From positions 124,001 through 188,000 of the forward strand of contig NZ_JBHTDE010000002.1 in assembly GCF_042666655.1 (NCBI RefSeq): DNA of 64,000 nucleotides, given 5' to 3'. The translations under genes and the position numbers were made by a program. The DNA is from Paracraurococcus sp042666655. GTDB taxonomy: Bacteria > Pseudomonadota > Alphaproteobacteria > Acetobacterales > Acetobacteraceae. How positions within the stretch are numbered: position 1 is the first letter of the stretch; the number at the start of each line of letters is the position of its first letter. The notes below the pieces were generated by a model. The model had not been told where the DNA came from. It worked only from the letters and a program-made list of their open reading frames with translations, and did not search any database. This document shows positions 25,722 to 34,047 of this stretch, piece by piece.

Positions 25722-26813
25722 ATGTCGATCGCCACCGCCGTCGAGGCCGGCACCGATCTTGTCGAATACCACTATGCCGCCGGCTGGACCGATGGGCTGC
25801 CGGTGGTGCCACCGACGCCGGCCAAGGTGGCGGCCTTCGTCGCCGCGTTGGGTGGCGAGCCGGACCTGGTGGAATGCAAGGTGGCGCCGCGCTGGGGCCT
25901 GCTGACGCGGGAGGTGCTGGCGATCAACGCGGTCATGGCCGGCTGCCTGCCGGACTATGCCCCGGTGCTGCGGGCGGCGATGCAGGCGCTGTGCGATCCC
26001 GCCTTCAACCTGAACGGGGTGCAGGCAACGACGCATATGGCCGCGCCCCTGGTCATCGTGAACGGGCCGGCGGCGCGGGCGATCGGCATGAATGGCGGTG
26101 CCAATGCCTTCGGCCCCGGCAATCGCGCCAATGCCACCATCGGCCGCGCCATCCGCCTGGTCATGCTGAACGTCGGCGGGGCGCATCCGCCCGACCTCGA
26201 CAAATGCACGCTCGGCAACCCAGCCAAGTACAACTACGCGATCAGCGAGAACGAGGCCGAGAGCCCCTTCGCCCCCTACCATGTCGAACACGGCTGGAAG
26301 CCCGGGGACAGCACGGTCTTCGCCATGGCCGCCGAGGCGCCGCACAGCGTCACCGACCACCAGTGCAACGACCCCGAGGGCATCCTCGACACCGTCTGCT
26401 CGGCGATGAGCACCATCGCGTCGAACAACGCGGTGCTGTCCGGGCATTGCGCCGTGGCGCTGGGGCTGGAGCATGCGCGGGACATCGCCCGGCACGGCTG
26501 GACCCGGCACGACATCCGCCATTACCTCTGGATGCATAGCGGCAATGCCTTCCGGCTGATCAGCCGAGATCATCGCTACGGCCGCGTCTACAACCGCAAC
26601 CTGCCGAAATGGTACAAGCGGGACCCGGACAGCCGCATCCCGCTCGTGCCAAGCCCGGACAACATCCATGTGTTCGTCGTCGGCGGGCATGCCGGGCGGT
26701 TCTCCGCCTTCATCCCGGGTTGGGGCCATATGAACACGCCGGTGGTCAAGCCAGTGGGCGATGCGGCGGCGCCGGACGGTCCGGACTGCGCCGACGGCGT
26801 CTGTGCGATCTGA
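25722..26813 (+). CDS. Unknown conserved partner of a UGSC-family protein
   Basis: A 363-aa soluble protein without signal peptide. I recognise no enzyme family. It starts YHYAAGWTDGLPVVPPTP, contains conserved-looking Asn/Gly segments (MNGGANAFGPGNRANATIGR) and several His/Cys residues (HQCNDPEG, SGHCAVALG), and ends with a Cys pair in PDCADGVCAI, possibly a redox or metal-binding tail. ATG at 25722 has GGGGAAA upstream; the longer open frame before it is antisense to the ureohydrolase. It is followed after 12 bases by the UGSC-like gene, so the two products probably act together. Confidence 0.75.
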   Translation: MSIATAVEAGTDLVEYHYAAGWTDGLPVVPPTPAKVAAFVAALGGEPDLVECKVAPRWGLLTREVLAINAVMAGCLPDYAPVLRAAMQALCDPAFNLNGVQATTHMAAPLVIVNGPAARAIGMNGGANAFGPGNRANATIGRAIRLVMLNVGGAHPPDLDKCTLGNPAKYNYAISENEAESPFAPYHVEHGWKPGDSTVFAMAAEAPHSVTDHQCNDPEGILDTVCSAMSTIASNNAVLSGHCAVALGLEHARDIARHGWTRHDIRHYLWMHSGNAFRLISRDHRYGRVYNRNLPKWYKRDPDSRIPLVPSPDNIHVFVVGGHAGRFSAFIPGWGHMNTPVVKPVGDAAAPDGPDCADGVCAI

Positions 26814-26825
26814 GGGGGGAACAGC

Positions 26826-27374
26826 ATGCTCACCACGCTTGATGCCGGCAGCCGCTTCGTCTTCGACCCGCGTGGCCGGGTGGAGAGCACCGATACCCCG
26901 GTCGCACGGCGCCCCGCCGCGCTGGACGGGCTGCGGCTCGGCATCCTCGACAACAGCAAGTGGAACGCCAACAAGCTGTTGCGCGGTGCCCAGGCGGCGC
27001 TGGAAGGCACGCTGCGATTCGCCGCGGTGACCTACGCCGTGAAGCACAGCTTCTCCAAGGATGCCGCGCCGGACCTGATCGCCCGGCTGGCCGCCGAATG
27101 CGACATCGTGCTGACCGCGATCGGCGATTGCGGGTCCTGCTGTTCCTGCTGCGTGCGGGACAGCATCGCGCTGGAACGGCTGGGCGTGCCGACCGCCTGC
27201 ATCATCACCACCGAATTCGTCCAGGAGACGGCGCTGACCCGTACCGCGCTCGGCATGCAGGGTTTGCTGCCGGTGGTGATCGACCATCCGGTCAGCTCCA
27301 TCACGGCGGAGGAAGTGGCGGCCCGCGTCGCGCAGATCGCGCTGCAGGCCCAGGCGGTGTGGCTGGGGCGCTGA
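26826..27374 (+). CDS. UGSC-family protein, cysteine form
   Basis: A 182-aa protein. The central motif AIGDCGSCCSCCVRDS, followed by LERLGVPTACIITTEF and ALGMQGLLPVVIDHP, matches the layout of the UGSC-containing selenoprotein family described from marine metagenomes, with Cys (TGC) where selenoproteins carry Sec; there is no in-frame TGA. Five Cys within nine residues (CGSCCSCC plus neighbours) is unusually dense and suggests a redox or metal/thiol site. GGGGGGA precedes ATG at 26826. It sits between its large partner gene and a DUF2269 membrane protein. The biochemical reaction is unknown. Confidence 0.72.
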   Translation: MLTTLDAGSRFVFDPRGRVESTDTPVARRPAALDGLRLGILDNSKWNANKLLRGAQAALEGTLRFAAVTYAVKHSFSKDAAPDLIARLAAECDIVLTAIGDCGSCCSCCVRDSIALERLGVPTACIITTEFVQETALTRTALGMQGLLPVVIDHPVSSITAEEVAARVAQIALQAQAVWLGR

Positions 27375-27381
27375 CCGCGCG

Positions 27382-27846
27382 GTGAGCTACGAATTCTGGA
27401 AGCTGATCCACCTGTCCGGCATGGTGCTGCTGGTCGGCAACGTCACCGTCACCGCCATCTGGAAGCTCTATGCCGACCGCACGCGTGATCCGCGTATCAT
27501 CGGCTTCGCCCAGCGGTTGGTGACCATCACCGACTGGTTCTTCACCTTCTGGGGCATCGTGCTGCTGGTGGTGGGCGGCTTCGCCGCTGCATGGATGGCG
27601 GGCATGGATCCCTTGCGCGACGACTGGCTGGTCTGGTCCGAGGTGCAATTCGTGATTGCCGGGATGATCTGGCTGTTCCTGCTGGTGCCGATCCAGGTCC
27701 GCCAGGCGCGCATGGCGCGCGGCTTCGCCGATGGCGGTGCGATTCCGGATGTCTATTTCCGGCTCGGCCGGCGCTGGATCGTCTGGGGCCTGGTCGCCAC
27801 GGTCCCGCTGGTCGGCGCCATGTGGAGCATGATAGCCAAGTCCTGA
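27382..27846 (+). CDS. DUF2269 family integral membrane protein
   Basis: A 154-aa inner-membrane protein with four hydrophobic segments: IHLSGMVLLVGNVTVTAIW, FFTFWGIVLLVVGGFAAA, the VQFVIAGMIWLFLLV region, and IVWGLVATVPLVGAMW. The pattern and the N-terminal FWKLIHLSGMV with a His in helix one are typical of DUF2269, whose members may bind haem. The start is GTG at 27382, seven bases after the UGSC-type stop, so it belongs to the same transcript. It could tie the thiol proteins to the membrane electron chain, which is inference. Confidence 0.8.
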   Translation: MSYEFWKLIHLSGMVLLVGNVTVTAIWKLYADRTRDPRIIGFAQRLVTITDWFFTFWGIVLLVVGGFAAAWMAGMDPLRDDWLVWSEVQFVIAGMIWLFLLVPIQVRQARMARGFADGGAIPDVYFRLGRRWIVWGLVATVPLVGAMWSMIAKS

Positions 27847-27865
27847 AGCAAGGGGGCAAACGACA

Positions 27866-28477
27866 ATGCTGCTGTATGATTCGATCGGGCCCAATCCGCG
27901 CGTGGTCCGCATGTTCATGGCCGAGCGCGGGATCGAATTGCCGAAGGCCACCATCGACCTGCGTGGCGGGGAGAACCGCCAGCCGGCCTACCTGGCGAAG
28001 AACCCGGCCGGGCAGATGCCCTGCCTCGAGCTCGACGACGGCTCGATCCTCGCCGAGATCACCGCGATCTGCGAATACCTCGACGAGATCACGCCGGGTG
28101 AGAGCCTGATCGGCGCTACGCCGCAGCAGCGCGCGGAGTGCCGCATGTGGTGCCGCCGCATCGACCTCAACATTCTCGAGCCGATGACCAACGGCTTCCG
28201 CTTCAGCCAGGGCCTCAAGCTGTTCCAGAACCGTATCCGCTGCATCCCGCAGGCGGCGGACGAGCTGAAGCTGACGGCGCAGGAGAAGCTGGCCTGGCTG
28301 GACGGGCTGATCCAGGGGCGCGAGTTCGTCTGCGGCGACCGCCTGACGCTGGCCGACATCCTGCTGTTCTGTTTCCTCGACTTCGGCGCGCAGGTCGGCC
28401 AGCCGGTGAACCCAGCGCTGACGGCGGTGACCGGGCTGGTCGAGCGGATGAAGGCGCGGCCCTCCGCCGCGTCCTGA
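27866..28477 (+). CDS. Glutathione S-transferase family protein
   Basis: A 203-aa GST. The N-terminal thioredoxin-like domain has YDSIGPNPRVVRMFMAERG, NPAGQMPCLELDDGS and the glutathione-binding EITAICEYLDE. The C-terminal all-helical domain has the GDRLTLADILLF motif. It lies 19 bases after the DUF2269 gene, on the same strand, so the four genes from 25722 look like one operon that ends at the repeat element. Glutathione conjugation or reduction of a compound handled by the UGSC pair is possible. Confidence 0.88.
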   Translation: MLLYDSIGPNPRVVRMFMAERGIELPKATIDLRGGENRQPAYLAKNPAGQMPCLELDDGSILAEITAICEYLDEITPGESLIGATPQQRAECRMWCRRIDLNILEPMTNGFRFSQGLKLFQNRIRCIPQAADELKLTAQEKLAWLDGLIQGREFVCGDRLTLADILLFCFLDFGAQVGQPVNPALTAVTGLVERMKARPSAAS

Positions 28478-28490
28478 AGGAGAAGAAACG

Positions 28491-28610
28491 CCGGGGAGAA
28501 GGTATTCTCCCCGGACCCCTCATCCATGTCTGCGGCTTGGCATTCGCCGCGCGGCAGGTCCCGACTCGCAAAAAGAAAGGTTAGGGGGAATGATTTCCTC
28601 CCCCAACCTT
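28491..28610. repeat. Extragenic palindromic repeat, copy 1
   Basis: Leading hairpin 28491-28514 (perfect 10-bp stem CCGGGGAGAA, loop GGTA). Core 28534-28559, beginning GGCTTGGCATTCGCCGCG, itself palindromic (TTGGC...and GCCGCGCGGC). Trailing hairpin 28577-28610 (AAGGTT...GGGGG with CCCCC...AACCTT). On the minus strand the trailing hairpin is followed by TTTCTTTTT and probably terminates the CoA-transferase gene. The core is identical over 26 bases to copy 2 (41462-41487). The element lies between convergent genes. Confidence 0.8.
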
Positions 28611-28615
28611 CCTGC

Positions 28616-29803
28616 CTACACCACCTTGCCAGCACGCAGCGCAGCGATCTCGGCAGCCGAGTAGCCGAGCTCGCCGAGCACCGCGTCGGTATGCTCGCCG
28701 ACCATCGGTGGCGGGCTGTCCACCCGTGGCCCGCCATGCGCCAGGGTGAAGGCGGCGACCGGCACGCCGAAGGCCTGCGGCACGCCCGGGGCGCCACCTT
28801 CGAAGCGGTGGACCACCCCGCGCGCGGCAAGGTGCGGGTCGGCCAGCGCCTCTTCCATCCGCCGGACGCGGGCCGCCGGCACGTGCTGCGATTGCAGGTA
28901 GGCCTCCCACTCATCCGCCGTGCGGGTCAGCATGATCTCGTTCAGCACCGCTTCCTCGGCGCCACGCGCGGCCAGCCGTTCCTCGTTGTTGGCCTTGGCC
29001 AGTTCCGGCCGGCCGAGCGCGGCCCAGAGGCGCTTCTGCTGCCGCAGGTTGCTCGCCCCCAGCATCACCATGCCGTCCTTGGTCGGGTAGGCGCTGTTGG
29101 TCGCCTGCGGGTGCTTGTTGCCGCTCGGCTTCGCCGCCTTGCCGGAGGCGAGGTAGGCGGTGACGTGGCTGGCCTGCATCATCAGCGCGACGTCGAGCAT
29201 CGCCAGGTCGATCCGCTGGCCGCGGCCGGTCCGTTCCCGCTGGAACAGCGCGGCCGACAGCGCGAAGGCGCCCATGGTGCCGGTGGCGTAATCGATCGCC
29301 GGGGCGCCGTACTTGATCGGGTTCACCTCCGGCGTCCCCGTGGCGGCCATGATGCCGGAGGTTGCCTGGATCACATGGTCGTAGGCGGTCTGCACGCCGC
29401 GCGGGCCGTTTTGCCCGAAGGCGGACATGGAACAGTAGATTAGCCGCGGGTTGATGGCGCTCAACGCCTCCCAGCCCAGGCCAAGCGCTTCGAAGGCGCC
29501 GGGGCGGAAATTCTCCACCAGCACGTCGGCGCCGGCGACCAGCTTCTTCAGGACCTCCTGGCCGGCCCTCTGCTTCAGGTCGAGCGTGATGGCGCGCTTG
29601 TTGGACCCCTGGGTCAGGAAGTAACTGCCCATGCCGGCCCGGTTCAGCGCCAGGTCGGGGCCGCTGTCGCGGCTCTGGTCCGGCTCGTCCGGCGGTTCCA
29701 CCTTGATTACCTCGGCGCCCAACAGCGCCAGCTGGTAGGCCGCGAAGGGTCCTGCCAGCACATGCGTGATGTCGATGATGCGGATGCCTTCAAAGGGCCG
29801 CAT
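28616..29803 (-). CDS. CaiB/BaiF (class III) CoA-transferase
   Basis: A 395-aa enzyme of the formyl-CoA transferase type. The N-terminus RPFEGIRIIDITHVLAGPF and GAEVIKVEPP, then DVLVENFRPGAFEALGLG and YDHVIQATSGIM with the catalytic-position Asp, are standard. It would move CoA between acyl groups of unknown identity. I chose ATG at 29803, with AGGGAA upstream, over 29863. It is divergent from the MFS gene, 71 bases away, and ends at the trailing hairpin of repeat copy 1. Confidence 0.9.
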   Translation of the reverse strand: MRPFEGIRIIDITHVLAGPFAAYQLALLGAEVIKVEPPDEPDQSRDSGPDLALNRAGMGSYFLTQGSNKRAITLDLKQRAGQEVLKKLVAGADVLVENFRPGAFEALGLGWEALSAINPRLIYCSMSAFGQNGPRGVQTAYDHVIQATSGIMAATGTPEVNPIKYGAPAIDYATGTMGAFALSAALFQRERTGRGQRIDLAMLDVALMMQASHVTAYLASGKAAKPSGNKHPQATNSAYPTKDGMVMLGASNLRQQKRLWAALGRPELAKANNEERLAARGAEEAVLNEIMLTRTADEWEAYLQSQHVPAARVRRMEEALADPHLAARGVVHRFEGGAPGVPQAFGVPVAAFTLAHGGPRVDSPPPMVGEHTDAVLGELGYSAAEIAALRAGKVV

Positions 29804-29874
29804 GGCTGCTATTCCCTGAACGTTCCTGAGCGGGAGTATGGCGCCCCTGGTGGCGCCCGCCAATCGGCGTCACC

Positions 29875-31131
29875 ATGCGCGGCATGGAGGGAACGACCAG
29901 CCTGACCGCGCCGGCGGAAGCCTCGCCGCGCCCTTTTGCCTTCGGCGATTTCCGCCGGCTCTGGGGCATCGGGCTGATCATCTTCATGGTCCGCTGGCTG
30001 GAGATGCTGGCGGTCTCGATCTTCGTCTGGCAGGCCACCGGCTCCGCCTTCCTGGTCGCCATGATGGGCATGCTGCGCATCCTGCCGATGGGCCTGTTCG
30101 GCGCGCCGCTCGGCGTGCTGGCGGAACGGGTGCAGCCGCGCACCGCCCTCGTCGCCATCGTGCTGGTCAGCCTGCTGACCTCCTTCGTGCTGGCGGTACT
30201 GGCCATGACCGGCGCGCTGGCCGTCTGGCACCTGGCCACCGCCAGCTTCATCAACGGCATCGCCTGGGCGGCGGACAACCCGGTGCGGCGGATGCTGATC
30301 GGTCAGGTGGTCGGCCCCGCCCGCATGGGGGAGGCAATGTCCTTCGACGTCGGCAGCAACAATGCCAGCCGCATGCTGGGCCCGACCGTCTCCGGGTTGT
30401 TGTTCGCCGCCTTCGGCATCGAGGGCAGCTTCGTCGTCTCGGTCGGGCTCTATTTCCTCGCGCTGATGGCGGCGGTGACGCTGCGCTACCGCAGCGCACC
30501 GGTGGCGGCGGGCGGGGAAGGCGTGCTAGCGCGGATGGGGGAGGGGCTGCAGGCGGTGCGCCGGTCGCCCCGGCTGCGCGGCACGCTGGTGGTCACCATC
30601 CTGTTCAACATCTTCGGCTGGCCCTTCACCAGCCTAGTGCCGGTGGTCGCGCAGGACCGCTACGGGCTGGGGCCGGAAGCGACCGGCCTGCTGGCCAGCA
30701 TGGACGGGGTCGGCGCCTTCGCCGGCGCGTTGCTGATGGCGGCACTCGCCCGGCCGGCCTGGTATGCGCGGCTCTATCTCGGCGGGCTGGCGCTGTACCT
30801 GGCGATGGTCACCGGCTTTGCCGTGGCGCCGAACGCGACGGTCGCCGGCGCCGCGCTGCTGCTGGTCGGCTTCGGGCAGTCCGGCTTCAGCATCATGCAG
30901 GCGACGCTGGTGTACCTGCTGGCGCCGGCGGAGGTGCGGATGCGGGTGCTCGGCCTGCTCTCGGTCTGCATCGGGCTCGGGCCGATCGGCTTCCTGGCTC
31001 TGGGCTTGGCCGCCGATGCGCTGGGGGCGACCCTGGCCTGCGCGCTGACCGGCGGGCTGGGGCTGCTGGCGCTGGCGCTGTGCTGGCCGCTCTGGCGTGC
31101 CATCCTGGCCAAGGGAGATGAAACACCATGA
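29875..31131 (+). CDS. MFS transporter, EntS-like exporter group
   Basis: A 418-aa inner-membrane protein with about 12 helices. It starts near FGDFRRLWGIGLIIFMVRWLEM, has the loop GVLAERVQPRTAL, and a second-half repeat beginning LRGTLVVTILFNIFGWPF. The type (MFS_3/EntS-like) usually exports small molecules. Its stop overlaps the next start (ATGA), so it is coupled to the enolase-superfamily enzyme. Direction and cargo are not known. ATG at 29884 is an alternative start. Confidence 0.86.
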   Translation: MRGMEGTTSLTAPAEASPRPFAFGDFRRLWGIGLIIFMVRWLEMLAVSIFVWQATGSAFLVAMMGMLRILPMGLFGAPLGVLAERVQPRTALVAIVLVSLLTSFVLAVLAMTGALAVWHLATASFINGIAWAADNPVRRMLIGQVVGPARMGEAMSFDVGSNNASRMLGPTVSGLLFAAFGIEGSFVVSVGLYFLALMAAVTLRYRSAPVAAGGEGVLARMGEGLQAVRRSPRLRGTLVVTILFNIFGWPFTSLVPVVAQDRYGLGPEATGLLASMDGVGAFAGALLMAALARPAWYARLYLGGLALYLAMVTGFAVAPNATVAGAALLLVGFGQSGFSIMQATLVYLLAPAEVRMRVLGLLSVCIGLGPIGFLALGLAADALGATLACALTGGLGLLALALCWPLWRAILAKGDETP

Positions 31132-32225
31132 CCGACCTGACGATCCGTGAGATCCGCACCACGCTGCTGCAGCTGCCCTGGGCGGACGACCCCTGGCTGT
31201 TCGGCCATGCGCTCGGGGCGCAGCGCGACCTGGTGGTGGTGGAGGTCGTCACCGCCTCCGGCCTCACCGGCATGGGCTACCTGCATCTGCTGAACCTGCC
31301 CTTGCAGCGCACCATCGGCGCTTGCATCGCCGAGGCGCTGGCGCCCTGCATCATCGGCCGCAGCGCGACCGAGGTGGAGGGCATCTGGCAGTCGCTATGG
31401 CGCACGACTCTGACCGGCGGGCGTGGCGGCGTGACCATGATGGCGCAGTCGGCGATCGACATCGCGTTGTGGGACGTGGTCGGCAAGGCGGCGGGCCTGC
31501 CGCTGCACCGGCTGTGGGGGCATGTCCGCAGCCGCATCCCGGCCTATGGCAGCGGCTGCTTCCGCGGCGCGCTGGGCGAGGGCATGGCGGCCAAGGCGAA
31601 GCACTACGCGGCGCAGGGCTATACCGCCATCAAGATGCAGGCGGCGCATATCGGCGACTGGCGGCAGGATGTGCGGAACCTTCGGATGGTGCGCGACGCG
31701 GTCGGCCCGGATGTCGAGATCATGATCGACATCAACATGGGCTGGACCGCCGACCAGGCGATCATCGCCGGCCGCGCCTTCCAGGACTACGACCCCTACT
31801 GGATCGAGGAGCCGGTGCTGCCGGACGATTTCTCGGGCTATCTCCGCTGCGCCGAGGCGCTGACCACGCGGGTGGTCGGCGGGGAGACGCATTTCGGTCG
31901 GGCCGACCTGAAGCCGGTGCTGCAGAACCCGCGCCTGCCGATCCTGCAGCCCGATCCGATGCGCGGCGGGCTGACCGAGCTGCGCAAGATCGCCACGGTC
32001 GCCGACACCTGGGGCATGACCATGGCGCCGCATCTCTTCCCCGAGCTCAACGTGCATCTGCTGGCCAGCATCCCGAACGGGATCTGGGCGGAGAACATGG
32101 GCCTGCTGGACGATGTCTGGGTCGACCCGCCGGCCTACGAGGCCGGCCACATCATCGCCCCCGAGCGCCCCGGCCACGGCCTGGCCTTCAAGCCGGAGGT
32201 GCTGCGCGGCTTCGTCCTGAAGTAG
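31128..32225 (+). CDS. Mandelate racemase/muconate lactonizing enzyme family protein
   Basis: A 365-aa enolase-superfamily enzyme with an N-terminal capping domain and a barrel. Active-site elements are visible: TAIKMQAAH (base Lys in K-x-Q form), metal ligands in MIDINMGW, YWIEEPV and GGETHFG, and the opposite His/Glu region MAPHLFPELNVHL. Dehydration or racemisation of a carboxylate or sugar acid is typical. Co-transcription with the MFS gene suggests a catabolic or detoxifying pair. It is followed by an 8-bp hairpin shared with the convergent aminotransferase gene. Confidence 0.9.
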   Translation: MTDLTIREIRTTLLQLPWADDPWLFGHALGAQRDLVVVEVVTASGLTGMGYLHLLNLPLQRTIGACIAEALAPCIIGRSATEVEGIWQSLWRTTLTGGRGGVTMMAQSAIDIALWDVVGKAAGLPLHRLWGHVRSRIPAYGSGCFRGALGEGMAAKAKHYAAQGYTAIKMQAAHIGDWRQDVRNLRMVRDAVGPDVEIMIDINMGWTADQAIIAGRAFQDYDPYWIEEPVLPDDFSGYLRCAEALTTRVVGGETHFGRADLKPVLQNPRLPILQPDPMRGGLTELRKIATVADTWGMTMAPHLFPELNVHLLASIPNGIWAENMGLLDDVWVDPPAYEAGHIIAPERPGHGLAFKPEVLRGFVLK

Positions 32226-32234
32226 CGCGGGCGC

Positions 32235-32255
32235 GGGGCGGCGCAGGGCCGCCCC
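32235..32255. terminator. Hairpin between convergent genes
   Basis: A perfect 8-bp stem (GGGGCGGC, 32235-32242, with 32248-32255) and 5-base loop lie in the 42-base gap between the enolase-superfamily gene and the aminotransferase gene. There is only a short T-run on the plus strand (CCGTTTCG). It probably acts as a weak two-way terminator. Confidence 0.55.
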
Positions 32256-32267
32256 GGCCGTTTCGCC

Positions 32268-33458
32268 TCAGGCCAGCGCGGCGATCGCCGCATCCACCCC
32301 GCCCGGGGTATGCGGCACGCCGGCGACCTTCATCGCCAGCTCCACCGTCGCCAGCGTGCCGAGGATCATCGGCTCGTTCAGGTCGCCCAGGTGGCCGATG
32401 CGGAAGACCTTGCCAGCCAGCGGCCCGAGCCCGCCGCCGAGCGAGAGGTTGAAGCGCTGCATCGCCACCCGGCGGAAGACGTCGCCGTCGATGCCATCCG
32501 GCATCAGCACCGCGGTGACGCTGTCCGAGTAGCGGGACGGCGTGGTGCAGAACAGCTGCGGGCCGTTGTTGCCCGACCAGTGCTGCACCGCCGCCCGCAC
32601 CGCCCGCGCCAACCTTGTATGGCGGGCGAAGACGTTCTCCAGCCCTTCCTCCTGCTCCATCAGCCGCAGCGATTCCTGCAGGCCGAAGAAGAAGCTGGTC
32701 GGCACCGTGCCGAGGAAGCTCTTCAGCGGCCGCTTCATCATGGCCGACCAGTTGAAGTAGTGCTTCGGCAACGTCGAGGACTCGTGCGCCTTCAGCGCCT
32801 TGTGCGAGACGCCGGTGAAGCTGAGCCCGGTCGGCAGCATCAGCCCCTTCTGGCTGCCGCCGACCGCGGCATCGACGCCCCATTCGTCCATCCGGAAGTC
32901 GAGGCTGCCGAGCGACGAGATGGTGTCGGCCAGCAGCAGCGCCGGATGCCCGGTGGCGTCGAGCGCCGCGCGCACCTCGGGGATCGGGATCATCATGCCG
33001 GTCGAGGTCTCGTTATGCACCACGCCGACGGCCTTGATGACATGGCCGGTATCGGCGGCGAGCGCCGCCTGCACCGCCGCCATGTCGACGCCGCGGCGCC
33101 AGTCGGCCGGCACGGTCTGCACCTCGATGCCGAGGTCGGTCGCCATGCGGCCCCAGGACTGCGAGAAATGGCCGCTCTCCAGCACCAGGATGGTGTCGCC
33201 CGGCGAAAGCAGGTTGGCCAGGCAGGCCTCCCAGGCGGCATGGCCCGAGCCGGTATAGAGGAAGACTTCCTGCCTGGTCTTGAGGATGCGCTTCAGCCCC
33301 TCCATGCAGGCCCAGTAGACCTCGCCGAAGGCGGGGTCGGCGAAGTCCACCGTGTGGTGCGCAGTCGCCAGCAGCACGCTGTCCGGGATGTTGGTCGGGC
33401 CGGGATTGGCGAAGAACAGGCGGCCGCGGGGCTTCCGCGGGGTCTCGCTGGCGGTCAT
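32268..33458 (-). CDS. Class V aminotransferase, serine-glyoxylate/alanine-glyoxylate type
   Basis: A 396-aa PLP enzyme. It has FFANPGPTNIPDSVL at the N-terminus, FLYTGSGHAAWEACLANLL, ADTISSLGSLDFRMDEWGVD, and the PLP lysine in GGSQKGLMLPTG. The C-terminal RIGHLGDLNEPMILGTLA is typical of alanine/serine-glyoxylate aminotransferases. ATG at 33458 has AAGGA seven bases upstream. It is last of a minus-strand run (GST, MBL, CMD, aminotransferase), with only 19 bases to the CMD gene. Confidence 0.9.
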   Translation of the reverse strand: MTASETPRKPRGRLFFANPGPTNIPDSVLLATAHHTVDFADPAFGEVYWACMEGLKRILKTRQEVFLYTGSGHAAWEACLANLLSPGDTILVLESGHFSQSWGRMATDLGIEVQTVPADWRRGVDMAAVQAALAADTGHVIKAVGVVHNETSTGMMIPIPEVRAALDATGHPALLLADTISSLGSLDFRMDEWGVDAAVGGSQKGLMLPTGLSFTGVSHKALKAHESSTLPKHYFNWSAMMKRPLKSFLGTVPTSFFFGLQESLRLMEQEEGLENVFARHTRLARAVRAAVQHWSGNNGPQLFCTTPSRYSDSVTAVLMPDGIDGDVFRRVAMQRFNLSLGGGLGPLAGKVFRIGHLGDLNEPMILGTLATVELAMKVAGVPHTPGGVDAAIAALA

Positions 33459-33477
33459 CCTGAAATCCTTTGTGAGA

Positions 33478-34026
33478 TCAAACCGGGAAGGGGTGCTTGC
33501 GCAGGTAGGGCATGTAGCTGTCCTCGACATCCACCTCGAGCGAGGCCAGCACGCGCACCACGGCGCAGTAGAAGCTGGCAGTCACCGTCAGGTCGACGAT
33601 CGCGTCGTTCTCCAGCGCGGCGCGCAGCGCGGCGAAGGTCTCGTAGCCGATGCCGGGGCCGGCGAAGACCTCCCGCGCCGCCCGCAGCACCAGCCGCGCC
33701 AGCGGGTCGAGCGTCGTCGCCTCGCCGCGCGTCTCGGCCTTGATCGCCTCGATGTCCTCGTCGGTGACGCCGAAGTCGTAGCCAATCTTGACGTGGTGCG
33801 ACCATTCATAGGGCGAGCGGGCCAGCCAGCCGACCTGCAGGATCGCCAGCTCGCGCAGCCGCGGGTCGAGCTTGGCGCCGTAGCGGATGTACTGGCCGAG
33901 GCCGCTGAAGGCGCGCGCCGCGCCGGGGCTGTTGACCAGCGCCTTGTGCAGGGTGATCTCGCGCTTCAGCAAGTCCTGGTCTTCCGGCTTCAGGTCGGAT
34001 CTTTCCAGGTAGGGCAGGCGGGCCAT
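33478..34026 (-). CDS. Carboxymuconolactone decarboxylase family protein
   Basis: A 182-aa all-helical protein with the CMD/AhpD-like core: LRELAILQVGWLARSPYEW and HHVKIGYDFGVTDEDI. The redox CxxC of AhpD is replaced (AxxSPYEWxxH), so it is more like carboxymuconolactone decarboxylase or a hydrolase-type member than a peroxidase partner. It lies 21 bases downstream of the MBL gene and 19 upstream of the aminotransferase gene. The pathway is unknown. Confidence 0.86.
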   Translation of the reverse strand: MARLPYLERSDLKPEDQDLLKREITLHKALVNSPGAARAFSGLGQYIRYGAKLDPRLRELAILQVGWLARSPYEWSHHVKIGYDFGVTDEDIEAIKAETRGEATTLDPLARLVLRAAREVFAGPGIGYETFAALRAALENDAIVDLTVTASFYCAVVRVLASLEVDVEDSYMPYLRKHPFPV

Positions 34027-34047
34027 GGGCGGTCTCCCGATGTTCTC

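Noticed and set aside
26826..27374. Selenocysteine in the UGSC-type protein
   Set aside because: The key codon is TGC and the reading frame has no internal TGA, so no SECIS-directed Sec insertion is needed.
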